Shown: one piece after another, positions 34,759 to 46,228 of the stretch
Layout: each line of letters opens with the position of its first letter
Numbering within the stretch: position 1 is the first letter of the stretch
Origin: Synaphobranchus kaupii
Taxonomy: Eukaryota; Chordata; Actinopteri; Anguilliformes; Synaphobranchidae
DNA: 64,000 bases
Direction: 5' to 3'
Assembly: GCA_029718625.1 (NCBI GenBank)
Contig: CM056377.1
Span: 98,634,998 to 98,698,997, forward strand
The notes under the pieces: model-generated
What the model saw: only the letters and a program-made list of their open reading frames with translations
Database searches by the model: none
Told to the model about the DNA's origin: nothing
Translations under genes and position numbers: made by a program

Positions 34759-35210
34759 TCTAACTTCTTAATGCACTTCACTATAGGAAAATGGCTGAGC
34801 AAATCTTTCCTACATTTATTTTATATCTTTGTTTTAGATATTGCAACCAAAGCCAAACTAGGGGGACGCTACCAAAAAGACTGACATCAATTTCTAGAGG
34901 AAGGAGCTGAATAGGATACTCATTGCTTGATCACTTTCTTTAGCCTGTTGTCTCTCCTCTTTTCTCTTCATGTTGCCAAGAAACTGATCATTAGAACACT
35001 GTTCAGGAGAACAGCATCCAGTGTCAGGTGATGATAATTGTATACCTTTTAATAATCTTTTTCACTCACACCATCATTCATAAGATGTTTTTGAAATGTG
35101 AAAAACCCCAGGAAAAAAAGGCATTTGAAGAAAGGGACACTGAAATGACATGCATAAATATAATCAAGCTTTAGCATCACTGTCAGTAATTTCCCACTCT
35201 CTTCTGGCAA
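34759..35210. other. Upstream region of the complete RGS gene
   Basis: About 450 bp free of recognised repeats separate the TTAA composite from the RGS promoter. Distal regulatory sites may lie here, but none can be named. Confidence 0.4.
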
Positions 35211-35214
35211 CGTC

Positions 35215-35260
35215 ATTGGCTGACTGGACTGATGATGGCTTGCCAGTAGCCAAATATAAA
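35215..35260 (+). promoter_or_regulatory. Core promoter of the complete RGS gene: inverted CCAAT and TATA boxes
   Basis: ATTGGCT (inverted CCAAT) is at 35215-35221 and TATAAA at 35255-35260. The ATG follows 86 bases after the TATA box, so transcription would start at about 35285-35295. The RGS gene at 60809 has the same two boxes at the same spacing. Confidence 0.65.
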
Positions 35261-35345
35261 CTCTCTGTTCTAAGGTTTGAGAGACACTGCTGATAGCACT
35301 CCACCAGCTACAAGGAAATACATTATTTTTCCTCTGCAAACAGTA

Positions 35346-36734
35346 ATGTGCAAAAGATTTGCATCCCTACCATCCGCATGCCTGGAGAGGTGAGTCACTT
35401 ATGTTAAGGGCTCACTATGTTGCATGGATATACGCAAAGATATGAATATGAATATATAACTGGCTAATTCTTCATTTTAGGGCAAAGGGAATAAAGACAT
35501 GCTTGTGTAGCTTTCTCCAGAAGCCAGATTGGAGCTCTTTCACCCACTCAATCAATACTAATAAAGAAAGGCAAGCTGGTTTATGTTTTATTATGAAAAA
35601 TATATCTGTGTAAATGAATCTCATAAATGTATTTATGAATAATTAATTTATTGCTGTACATTGTTTCAGTGTCCGTAGTTGTTTCACAGTATACAGGGCT
35701 AATGCAAATATAATTTAACCTATTCACTGTATGCTTGTGATATGTGGCAATAGTGTAACTAAATTCCTGGCTTCCATGTCTATAGGTCAACTCCAGAGGA
35801 ATCCCTCAAATGCAAGGTATCTTTTGAAAAACTCCTGTCAAATAAATGTGAGCAAATATTTTTGGTACCTTTTTGTTTAATTTACTTTTGTAAAGAGCAC
35901 ATAAGTTTTTAAAAGGTTATCAGTTGAAAATCTGCAATATTATTTGCAGATATAAATTTCATAATGATATTGGATAAAGCAAATAACATATCTGTTGCAT
36001 TGTTGTGAGGTTTCAGAGATCCATAGATGTGTAGTTCTAAATTCTAAATGTAGTTAAAAATGATTTCTATGAGGAACGTTTTTTTTTTTTTTTGAAATAA
36101 CAGCACACACGAAATATTAAACGGTAGTTTTTTTTAAATCAATGAAGGAATCTAACCATAAGGTTGCATGACATACAAAAACCTATTAAATTGCTCTTTG
36201 TCAATTTATTAAACTATCAATATTCTTAATTTTCCATTCATTTACCAGGTGGACTGTCTGCCTTCAGAGCTTTCCTGGTGGCTGAGTTTAGTGAGGAAAA
36301 TATTGTTTTTTACCTAGCCTGTGAGGAGTACAGAAGAAACAAGGCAGCTGCCACACTGCCAGCCAAGGCAAAGAGCATCTATGATGAATTCATAGTGGGT
36401 GATGCACCAAAAGAGGTGATAACATAACTAATTTGCAAAGAATTCCCAGGTAACCTGGTGTATTGAATATATGATTTTATGCTGGTGGATACTGTAGACT
36501 AAACAGGTTATTCTGTTCTTTTTCCAGGTCAATATTGATCATGAGACTAGAAGTGTCACAAAATGCAACTTAGAACAACCTACCTTGTCCTGCTTTGACT
36601 TAGCTCAGCACAAAATATACACCCTTATGGAGAAAGACATCTACCCGCGCTTTCTGAGGTCTGCAGTCTACCAAGACCTCCTTAAAAATAAAAGCAACAG
36701 GAAGATGTGGCATGCTAAGAAGACAAGCTCTTGA
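35346..36734 (+). CDS. Complete R4-type RGS protein (RGS4/5/16-like), five exons, 189 aa
   Basis: Coding exons: 35346-35389, 35481-35570, 35786-35847, 36249-36415 and 36528-36734 (TGA). Phases agree and total 570 nt. Introns are GT-AG except intron 2, which starts GCAAGC (GC-AG). The product begins [20 protein letters not shown], the amphipathic, Cys2/Cys12 palmitoylatable N-terminus of RGS4/5/16, then FLQKPD. The RGS box runs from about residue 66 to 182 ([50 protein letters not shown]). It should accelerate GTP hydrolysis on Gi/Gq at the plasma membrane. Asn after TKC and the Asp/Arg of MEKDxYPRF are kept. Odd points: Tyr replaces the near-invariant Trp of EFWLACE, and the Trp before the box is Cys. 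VNIDHETR favours RGS16; QKPD favours RGS5. Next to an RGS8-like gene, an RGS16-like assignment is likely but not certain. Confidence 0.92.
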
Positions 36735-37845
36735 AGATGCTAAGGGGTGTGTCAGACCAGGAAAAATGCATCTTGTTAAGAGAGAAGCCCGGGTATAACA
36801 GGCCAATCACTGTGCATGTGAGATACTTGCCCAGCCATGGGAGGCTCAGTCCCTGTTTATGAAGGCGTCAGCCACCTACTGTAACAAAGAGTTCTGTAGT
36901 ACTGAGGCTGTGCTGTGCACCACTGATGTGCTGAGACAGAGGATAAGAAAAGCTTAGGCATACTTTCACTACGAGTGACCATTTTAGAAGCATTTTGTGA
37001 ATATTAATGGATAGACCAACATTTTAATAATGTTCATTATATTACTTGGATGCACAAAAGAAGTATAACAATAAGTTCAACTCTCGAACAAAAGTAGCAT
37101 CTGGTGCTGTGCGGTCCAAGCTTTCAACCTGAAAATCCCAAAATGAATCAGATTACCTTGACTATGATTGCATAATGGAACATTTCAGCTTAGACTATTG
37201 GTTGATACAGAACCTGCATGGCAGATACTGATGACTGGTTATCTTTACTGGGTTACCATGGTAAAATATTTGTTTCCAAATCACCGGAAACTTGTGCTCT
37301 ACTGTTACGCATTTCCGTAATGTAGCTATAAAATTGAGCTCTCAAAACCTATATTGTGTATATGTTTAAAGTAAATATTGTAACTCGGATAGCTGTGTGG
37401 ATGGCTATGTTAACACATGATTAAGAAACAGAACAACATTAGCCACACATGCTTGCTCATGCTTGCTGGCCCTGTAAAATAAAAAAAAACGGTCCTCACA
37501 TTATACATCTGTTGTCTCATACATTTTTTGTCCATTATGCAAAGAATTTGTGCATTATTAAACAAACTGATAATGTTGTGCATGACACTAAAAAATTAAT
37601 ACTCGCAGTTATTTTTTTATCAGGAACATTGTAACATTGTGGTTAGACTGTAATGTACAGTGTAATTTGTTTTTCCAAATAATGTTTCAGTACTTGCGTA
37701 ACTACTAGGTCAGGTGTGAAAGTATTATTAGAGTGACAATTTGTAGCTATACTTAACACAGAATGGCAAATCTTTATATTTCCGCAAATAAGCGGTAGTT
37801 TTTTCACATATTCCATTTGTGAAACTTTGGAATTGTGATATATGG
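36735..37845. other. 3' flank of the complete RGS gene
   Basis: A probable 3' untranslated region, then intergenic DNA. The first good AATAAA-like signal I see is near 37476 (AAAATAAAAAAAAAC), about 740 bases after the stop; its use is inference. No further exons are seen. Confidence 0.45.
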
Positions 37846-37846
37846 A

Positions 37847-37995
37847 ATTGTGCCCTCCATAATGTTTGGGACAAAGACATATTTAGGGGTCCAAGCCCAA
37901 AATGCTGGAACCCTATTGTTATTATTGGTTTTATTATTAGGGTTTGAGCCCAAAGGGCTAAAACCCTATTGTTTTCCACTGGTTTTATTATTATT
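37847..37995. repeat. Dispersed repeat pieces: Tc1-type end plus a short tandem duplication
   Basis: TGCCCTCCATAATGTTTGGG ACAAAGAC is a common fish Tc1-type end. It is followed by two imperfect copies of a GGTCCAAGCCCAAAATGCTG / GGTTTGAGCCCAAAGGGCTA unit ending ...AACCCTATTGTT...GGTTTTATTATTA. Confidence 0.6.
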
Positions 37996-39170
37996 TAAAT
38001 TTTTTCACGAAAAGCATTGGTTAAAGTCATGGTGCGCTTGTTTAAAATCATGGAAAACTGAAAAAAGCGGAGTGCTTTAAACAAACGTTAATTTTATTAA
38101 ATTAATTAAAATTAAATAGATTCCATGCGCAGCAGACGACTGAAATAACATGCGCGACTGTAGCACTGTCAAACATCTGATTGTAACAACTGACAAAAAT
38201 CTAGAATCTGTAGCCTATGTCACACTTTGTTTCTCCCAGCATTTGGCAATATGTTTCGAATGTATAAGGCAACCTATACAAATAACACTGTAGAATAGGC
38301 TACGTTCAGGTAAACTGCCGAAAAATCAAAAGGCAAAATTGGAATTTCCAAAACAAAAAACATCTTTTTTGTTTTGCATTAAACACCCTAGTTCATGATC
38401 ACATGTCAGAGGCAGATACTATACCTAATACTTCGTATTTCACTGTGGCAACAAATAAAAAATGTATGGTGAGTGTGTGTGAATGTGTAAGAGTCTTCCA
38501 TACATGTGGCATGATGCGTCTCATTTTTGTCCAAAGAAAACTATGTACATTTTAAGGAGAACAGTGCCATCTACAGGCAAAGTCATATTTTGTTACTGAG
38601 GACACATAACCAAAGGTCCAGAGAGACTTAATTGAAGGAGGAATATATGCTGTGGCAAATGCTGTTGTAGGGCACCATTTCCACAGTGGATATGAAAAAA
38701 AAACACAGTACCACAAAATGTATTCAAGCATATGCCTAGTCCCTTATCAAGTTGTGTGTTGTGTTCTAGGTGCCAGAAATATTTCATAGCCGGGTTTCCA
38801 AAAGCATGTGTTGCCATGGTAGAAGGGGGGTCGGGGGGATTGTAACAAAGGTTGAGTGGTCAGATTCGAAACACAGATGCGATTCGAAACAACGTCGCAG
38901 CTCACAATGAACATGTGGACGGTGCTGTTACAGGCTATGCCACAAGCCACCCCGAACTTGCTGTATTTGACAGCAATAAGGAGGTTTAATGTCTTCATAT
39001 CAAAGGGGATCTCTGTAGATTCCAAGCTGATATCATTGGAGTAAAGTCAGTGAGAGATAGCCCTCTTCTCCTATAGTACCAATTGGCCTGTTAGCTTGGG
39101 GTAGTGCAAGCATTCCAGCAATAGTCCTGCTTGTGCAACTTGGGAGGGGCAGTGGTGACACAAGAGATAT
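37996..39170. other. Intergenic DNA, no recognised gene
   Basis: A 92-codon minus-strand frame (38747-39025) and smaller ones overlap but show no family motif. Confidence 0.45.
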
Positions 39171-39300
39171 AGTGCTTTCAGAAAGCATTTTCTCTCCATA
39201 AATGTTTTCACATTTTGTCTTGTTACACCTTTAACATGTATTTAAAGGTTTTCCCCTCACCAACTCACCAACCCTCAACAAATGAAATGAAATTGAAACA
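39170..39300. mobile_element. Tc1-type terminal fragment
   Basis: AGTGCTTTCAGAAAGCATTT ... TTTTCACATTTTGTCTTGTTACA resembles the 'CAGTGCCTTCAGAAAGTATTC' end of fish Tc1 families. The partner end is not found. Confidence 0.5.
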
Positions 39301-39383
39301 TATCATTTTTCACACGTATAATTTTAATATAATTATGATGACATCTGAATACTTAATTTTGACATTATACAGTTACTTGTATA

Positions 39384-40212
39384 GAGCTCCGTAGTCCCGC
39401 CCACTTTGGTGACGAACGTCTGGTGCCACTTTTCGGAAAAAATATAATGGAGTCACTGGACTGAAAATGTTTTTTTTCTATATTCAGGCAGCTAGACGTT
39501 CAAAACACCCAAGAGAGGGGTTGTCACATTTTAAAATAATTTATAAAATTTGAAATTATGTCCAACAAATAAACAACTAAAACGACTACAACATCCGGGC
39601 TACTCGCTCACCACCACTGCTGGAGCGAAAGCCATAAAGCTGACACTTTCGACATGGCCAGACTGATAGTGATTCTCGCCCTTGGTGATACTCTTAGTTT
39701 CACTTCCATAATAAGACAAAGTGATAGCCATTTTCGCTAGCACAGCAGCCGGTAGCAAAAGCAGGAGCTGGCTATGTACGGCCAGGGATTCTGGGTAGTG
39801 TAGTTATGTTTCTCAAACTCTGTTAATTATATGATTCACATTTGATTTAAACGCAGTGGTAAGTATATAATGTACTTTGTATCACATATATGTCAAAGTT
39901 TGGTCCATACAATGCCATAATATCATCATAAGGGTGACTGAAAGATTCCGAAGTGGGGGCAGGTAATGGCTTCCGGCAGTCTTCTGGGACCAGCCAGGGA
40001 TAGGGTTGATGCTAGATTGGATACCCCGGAGGGACGCTCTGCTGTGATTGGTTGTTAATCTAGCATCAACCTTTTCCAAACCCCTAAACATAACCTCACA
40101 GGAGTTCACGTAACTCGGGCTCATGCCCAAACTGTTAAGATAGTGTCCCAGGGTCCCGCCCAGGTCCCTCCGGGCTATCCAATCTAGCATCAACCCAGGG
40201 ACTACGGACCTC
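39384..40212. mobile_element. Non-autonomous TIR DNA element, copy 2, opposite orientation to 780-1480
   Basis: TATA-GAGCTCCGTAGTCCCGCCC at the left and GACTACGGACCTC-TATA at the right. The body is the reverse complement of the 780-1480 copy through its whole length, apart from a ~190-bp insert at 40004-40195. Both ends are bordered by TATA. Confidence 0.85.
40004..40195. mobile_element. Nested mini-element, GGTTGATGCTAGATTGGATA ends
   Basis: GGTTGATGCTAGATTGGATA CCCCGGAGGGAC at the left is mirrored by GTCCCTCCGGGCTATCCAATCTAGCATCAACC at the right, an inverted repeat of about 32 bp. CCAGGGA lies close to both borders (39995-40001 and 40195-40201). The segment is absent from the other copy of the host element, which shows that it is an insertion. 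An extra internal TAATCTAGCATCAACCTTTT suggests a partial duplication. Confidence 0.75.
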
Positions 40213-41350
40213 TATAGGCTCAGGAGTGGAAAAAAAAATCTCTTTAAATAACTTGAATTTGCAACACAGGAAAACAAGAAATACTTAATGAGAGGTAAAA
40301 AAGCACTGTAATATCATGTTCCAAATGTCTAAAATTGGAATAAAATGTTTAAAAAACATCAATTTGGTGAACACTTCATTTAAATTTAATATGTCATTGT
40401 TATGTTGGATTTCCATACACATATAACTTTTTGCTATTTAGTCAATATATATCTTTGAGTTAATAATTTTAAAATATATGCAAAGTATTGCTCAGTACCA
40501 GGAGAATTTATAGGTGAAAATGTTCTCAACATGGTACATAGGAGTGCTGGCTGGATGAAAATTGCAGTTACATTTTCTGTCAACAGAGGGCAGAACATAC
40601 AATCAGTTCAGCAAGAGTGTGGAGATATTATCAATGAGGAGCAGGACTGTTAGACTGTTAATCACATGAAATCTATAAATGGCTTACATTTTGCCAAGTG
40701 ATTGCTCAGTGGCCTGTAAAAACATGTGGATGTGTTTTATGCTGTGCTCCCTAAACGATTTTTGATGCCTTTTGATTGTATTTTGTTACTTGATCTTGAT
40801 TGCTGTACCTTCCTGTTCCCTCTTGTTTTTTTCTGAGTATTACTAAAAACAAACATTATCCTTAAATCAACTTTCTTATTTGGGAAGGCATCTAGGCCTA
40901 TATTATGTATGTGTATGCCAGTATATAAGCACCATACAGCATACAGTCAGGGCATACAATGCATTGTATGACTGCTAACAAACACACACGCACGCACGCA
41001 CACACACACAGTTTGAATTGCTTCTCTGAAATCACCCCAAAAGAAAGTGATTGCCATTATGTATTAACGTAGAGTCTTAAAGGTAATAATGGCCTTGCAT
41101 TATTTGAGCCTGTTCATAACTGTAAGTGTTCTGTCTGTAAACTGTTCATCTAATACCATAACTCCCATCCCAAAAATATAGGCAAAATAAGCTCTAACTG
41201 AAACGGCTTATACCGTTCTGAGATTTATTTAAATGTGCACACAAGTTAAATTTTGAGTCTTTTTAAATGATAATTTCACAAATGGGTAGTTCCATGCTCA
41301 ACTAAAATTATTGTGTTTATTTACTGAAATCAGACTGAATAGCCACAGCC
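40213..41350. other. Intergenic DNA with a short CA microsatellite
   Basis: AT-rich with no gene. CACACACGCACGCACGCACACACACACA lies at about 40982-41010. Confidence 0.5.
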
Positions 41351-41837
41351 CAGAGTAGCAACACAGCCACTCAAGGCAATAGCACATCCACAGCTCAGAG
41401 TAGCAACACAGCCACTCAAAGCAACAGCACATCCACAGCCCAGAGTAGCAACACAGCCATTCAAAGCAGCAGCACATCCACAGCCCAGAGTATCAGCACA
41501 TCCACTCAAGGCAATAGCACATCCACAGCTCAGCGTATCAGCACATCCACTCAAAGCAACAGCACATCCACAGCCCAGAGTAGCAACACAGCCACTCAGA
41601 GCAGCAGCACATCCAAAGCCCAGAGTAACAACACAGCCACTCAGAGCAACAGCACATCCAAAGCCCAGAGTAGCAACACAGCCACTCAAAGCTACAACAC
41701 ATCCACAGCTCAGAGTAGCAACACAGCCACTCAAAGCAACAGCACATCCACAGCCCAGAGTAGCAACACAGCCACTCAGAGCAGCAGCACATCCACAGCC
41801 CAGAGTAGCAACACAGCCACCCAGAGCATCCACAGCC
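41351..41837. repeat. 45-bp minisatellite, about 10.8 units
   Basis: The unit CAGAGTAGCAACACAGCCAC TCAAAGCAACAGCACATCCACAGCC repeats every 45 bp from 41351, with ten complete copies and a partial one from 41801. Variants differ at a few sites (AACAGC/CAGCAGC, TATCAGCACAT in place of TAGCAACACAG). As 45 is a multiple of three, several frames stay open. On the plus strand the unit would read QSSNTATQSNSTSTA. On the minus strand two overlapping Cys/Gly/Ala-rich frames (173 and 100 codons) are open. No gene structure is demonstrable. Confidence 0.95.
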
Positions 41838-42950
41838 CATCTCATCTGCAAATGTCTGAAAGACCTTTTTGTACCCTCAGGACAGGGATGGCCTTTATTT
41901 TTTCTCTAACATCTACGTATTTCCTATTTTGTTGCCACAGAAGCTAAAAGTTATTTGATTCTGGACTGATTTGTGCCAGGGAAAACACTTGGCATTTGTG
42001 ACTCAATGCCGGCTTGAGATACCTGTCTCACTCTCAACCATTTCACAGGAGAGGCAAGAAACATTGCAAAATCACTACTCAGTCACTACTACTGACCGCA
42101 TTTTGTCAAATGTTTAATAATGCACTGTAAAAATAAATCCAAATAACATTTTAATAAGCAATTAGCTTTTGTCTCATTTTAGTTTCTTTATTGAATTCAT
42201 ACATTTAAGCACATCCTCCTCTCATAAGTCACCATCCTTGGATGTTTTCATTAAAATGAAAATGAAAATGTTTCTTGAAATTAAATCCCAAAAATTATTT
42301 TAATTACATCATAACATTTCATATACTCTATTTGAAGCTATGTTGTATAGCTTTTGTTATTTTTGTTTGTTATCTTTAAATTACTGAGAAAATAAGACCA
42401 TGGAATGGTACAGATCTTTCCTATGATAAGGGTTTACAGATGGATGTTCCAAGAACAGACTGAGAAAATCCAAGACTCCCCTGACGCATATTAACCAAGA
42501 ACATGGACAAAGTGTTCCAGGAGGTGCGCTGAATGTTATGTGTTGTCACTTGAATTTAATTTATTTTTTAACATGTACCATTGATGACACCACCATACCC
42601 ATACCAACGTATAGGATAGGCTACAGCACTACATACCATATACAGCATAGCATAATAAGTTACAGTTTGTGGTTCTCTGGGGCTTTCCTGTTTTCAGCTG
42701 ACTGGTGATAGCTTAAATCACACTGGTCTCTTCAAGTCAAGACAAGAGAACATCCGTTGCCTCATACACTCAAAGCGTGGGAAATATCTTGCCGTTTGTC
42801 CCTGGTGGAAAGGGATGATGTTACTTTCCAGTATTTTCCAGTGACCATACTCCATGATGCTTTGAACCAATAGTTAAACATCATCACAGCTTTCTTGGTG
42901 AAGATCTTGAAAAAGATCTTTTTTGTCACACGCTATATGTTGCTATATGT
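41838..42950. other. Intergenic DNA, no recognised gene
   Basis: No named repeat or gene. The plus-strand frame that crosses the minisatellite ends at TAA 41945-41947 after a hydrophobic stretch. Confidence 0.45.
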
Positions 42951-42955
42951 ATATA

Positions 42956-43255
42956 CAGTGCCCACCAGAATTATTAGCAACCCTGGAAAATAGGAGCCAA
43001 AAAAGGCTATAAAAAATGTCTTTGACATTAATCAGCAAGGCTTCACACTCAAAATATGAGAAACATCTAATCCTTACTTTAGGTAAAATTATTCAAAGAA
43101 AAAAAAATACGTCACAATTATTGCCAATGCTAGAAATAGTTACAAAAAATCTATTTATTATAACTGAAGTATATTCCCATTCATATTTTACTTTTTATAA
43201 GCACAACTGAGTTGGAACTATTATGTGGTCATTCTCACCTTCCTGTTTTACTGGG
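42956..43255. mobile_element. Tc1-type terminal fragment (CAGTGCCCACCAGAATTATT)
   Basis: The end sequence CAGTGCCCACCAGAATTATT AGCAACCCT follows TATATA, as in fish Tc1 families. The sub-terminal region (ATTATTCAAAGAAAAA, AATTATTGCCAATG) follows, but there is no transposase and no second end. Confidence 0.6.
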
Positions 43256-43289
43256 GTATAAATATGAGGTGACACACAGGCTAAAACCT

Positions 43290-43520
43290 CTTACGGTAAA
43301 GCCCCTCAGAAAGCGATGAAATCGCATGCCATTGCTTTCTCCTCCCACAATCTTTAATCTGATTGGTTTTTGTGGCACGTTCCCCATCTCGTCTGGATGC
43401 CTCGCATTGCAAGCAATCCCAACATGCTTTGCAGACACGAGGAATCGCCTCTCATTGAAAATGAATGGAGGCAGTGTAATCCGCTCCACACCGCTTTCTG
43501 TGGGGCTTTGCCGTAAGGCT
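43290..43520. mobile_element. Short MITE with CTTACGGTAAAGCCCC ends
   Basis: CTTACGGTAAAGCCCCTCAGAAAGCG at the left is matched by CGCTTTCTGTGGGGCTTTGCCGTAAG at the right, an inverted repeat of about 26 bp around a ~180-bp centre. No coding sequence. Confidence 0.75.
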
Positions 43521-43689
43521 GTGTCCGAATCAGCAGCCTTCCATACTATTAAGTAGGCTTGTTGAGTAGACGCGAAAGTAATTAAGTAGGCATAATTTTC
43601 TCTAAATGTAGTATACTTAAAACCCCCGTATGATATACTTCTGGGATTTCACTGAGTATATTCAGGCGCAAACTTTTCAAGAAGTACGC

Positions 43690-44110
43690 GATCACAAATT
43701 TGGGGTGTTTCTCAATACCAGGTCCGCAACCTCTCTGTATTTGAATGGATCTCTATGGGAATTTGGAGGTGGGATTATATTAAGCTGTAAATTACACGGG
43801 AATAGTATGGATCACTTTAAGGGTTGTTTCTCCTGACTCATTTTCCTATAAGGTAAAACATTAAATATCTTTTCTTTGTACTGTTTTTCAATTAAATATA
43901 CTGTATGTTGAAAAAAAAAATTTCAGATCACTGCTTTCTGTTTTTATGTGCATTTTACATACTGTCCCAACTTTTTTGGAGTTTGCAGATTGGAACCAGG
44001 TGCTATGGTCAGATGAGATGAAAATTGAACTTTTTCAGATCAGACTCTCAAAACATAGCTACTGGACAGTTACATTCAGTCTCATCTGACCACAAAATAA
44101 ATCTCAGAAA
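43690..44110 (+). mobile_element. Foldback-repeat fragment and Tc1 transposase scrap
   Basis: 43735-43850 carries the GGATCTCTATGGGAATTTGG arm of the foldback family. 43990-44030 encodes QVLWSDEMKIELF, the first catalytic Asp block of a Tc1 transposase (VLWSDE), with no flanking frame. Confidence 0.6.
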
Positions 44111-44152
44111 TCAGCTTAATTTCTTTTGAACTCTTGCATGATATTTGTCATA

Positions 44153-44697
44153 CACTGCCTGGCCAAAAAAAAAGTCGCCATTGCACCTGTCATGCGTAGT
44201 GCCCACTGTACAAGCCTCTGGAGGCAGTGTTATGATCTGGGGTTGCTTCAGTTGGTCAGGTCTAGGCTCAACAACGTTATGCAGCAATAACATGAAGTCA
44301 GCTGAGTACCTGAATGTACTGAGTGACCAGGTTATCCCATCAATGGGCATATTCCAGGACGACAATGCCAAGATTCATCGGGCTCAAATTGTGAAAGAGT
44401 GGTTCAGGGAGCATGAGGAATCATTTTCACACATGAATTGGCCACCAGAGTCCTGACCTTAACCCCATTGAAAGTCTTTGGGATGTGCTGGAAAAGACTT
44501 TTACGGAGTGGTTCAACTCTCCCTTTGTCAATACAAGATCCCGGCCAAAAATGAATGCAACTCTGGACGGAAATAAATGTTGTGACGTTGCATAAGGTTG
44601 TCGAAGCATTGCCACGACGAATGTGCGCCGTAATCAAAGCTAAAGGCTCTCCCAACAAAATATTAGCGTGTGCAACTTTTTTTTTGGCCAGGCAGTG
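44153..44697 (+). mobile_element. Internally deleted Tc1 element, copy B
   Basis: CACTGCCTGGCCAAAAAAAA at the left and TTTTTGGCCAGGCAGTG at the right, with TA on both sides. The plus strand encodes the C-terminal transposase half ([27 protein letters not shown], then a shifted [12 protein letters not shown] block) and ends with an ERRMRAVIKAKG-like tail. It has nearly the same length and deletion as 28129-28672, so the two come from one deletion derivative that has moved, not from independent decay. Confidence 0.9.
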
Positions 44698-44699
44698 TA

Positions 44700-46195
44700 T
44701 TATCAAGTGTTTTTCATTCAACATTTGCACAGCTACTGTTTTTGCCCACTAAACTGAATACTGTATATTTTTTTCACATACTGATATGAAGGGAGCAATT
44801 CAGGTCCACATCAAAACAATTACATAAATGGAGCTTAAAATGGAAAATCATTTTTAAAATAATTTTAAAAAATTGTATTTGAAACAATTGCTGCAGCTGT
44901 TTGGCGGTAGTTTGTTTCAGAAAGTTATACCTCAATTTGGTTTGCTCCATATGTCACAAATTGTAATGTGTATTAAAAGTTTACTGTTCAGAAACATTTT
45001 TCTTTCTCAGTATCATGTGTATGTTATCATATCGTATATCAACACCTTAATCAAAAAAATGTGGTTTGGCTTTCAACAATGATTTTTTTTTTTAAATGGG
45101 TGAGCTTAACTCATGAGCATGTTCTAACGTTGAAAATGAGTATGACAATGCTCATATATTTGTTTGTTCAAGTGCAATAAATTCCACTCTGAAGCTTAAA
45201 TATTATGGAACTTATATTTTTTTATCTTTTTATTTTAAAAAGACTTATGCATACTGCCTGGTGTGCTATTCACTAAGAAATCATTTGTACTAATACATTT
45301 TAATATGTTAAAAAGTACCTCAGCAGTGATGTGAATTGACAAAAAAATTCATAGTGACTGCAAGGTGCTGAAATTTGGACATACTGAAAAGTCCTGAGCA
45401 CATTTATTTTGTTATTTCTAGTCATTTTACTTGTAAAAGTGCTCATTATGAGCATGTCTGACATATTTGCTAATTTATTTATTTATCGCTTGTTGTGTGA
45501 CATGTTTCCATCTTTTAGTGTAAATGCATGCACAACTACATTCTACACAATACATGTACACAATCATAGTGGAGACTAAGAATAGAAGAAAATTTATAAT
45601 GACCACATATTGTCTGAAAGAAAATGAAGGTTCCACTTTGAATTGTCTTGACTGACCATCACATTGTTAGCCTTTACATTTTTTATATCAGTGGTAGATC
45701 AATCTACGTTGTTACTAAAACTGGAGATAAAACAATACCCCAGATTAGAACAAGACTGGAGATCATTGATAGCTTGAAGTTAATATAGTGTTACGACTAC
45801 AATACCCTTCCTGTTTGACAAAGGCATCTAGCAAGCAGGCCAAATTTGATTTTGCTTCTGGGGACAGGGTAATTATGTGCAATACCCCTGCTTGTTATGC
45901 ATAACGAGCATTATACATCATGAAGAACACAAAAGAGAAAGATACTTAACTGGTCTAACAATGCCATATATGGAAGTATTATTTTCAAAATTATGCATTG
46001 CCTTTACTGAGATCTTATGCTATGCCAGCAGATCTCAAAATAGACCTTTTAACAGTGTGACTTAAAAATGCAGCAAACTCACACAAAAACAAGGGAACAG
46101 CGTATAATATAATACATTTTACTGTAACAGCTGTTCTTGTTGCATCCATTCCCTAGTATTGCAATTGCACCAGACAGAAAATGATTATGTCCTGT
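44700..46195. other. Intergenic DNA, no recognised gene
   Basis: AT-rich with no named repeats. The frames are short and unassigned. Confidence 0.5.
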
Positions 46196-46228
46196 AGGTG
46201 AACAGTGTGTGTATGAAACTATGAGTGT

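Noticed and set aside
41330..41851. Minus-strand 173- and 100-codon Cys/Gly/Ala-rich frames as genes
   Set aside because: They arise from a 45-bp tandem repeat whose period is divisible by three; there is no start context, splice structure or homology.
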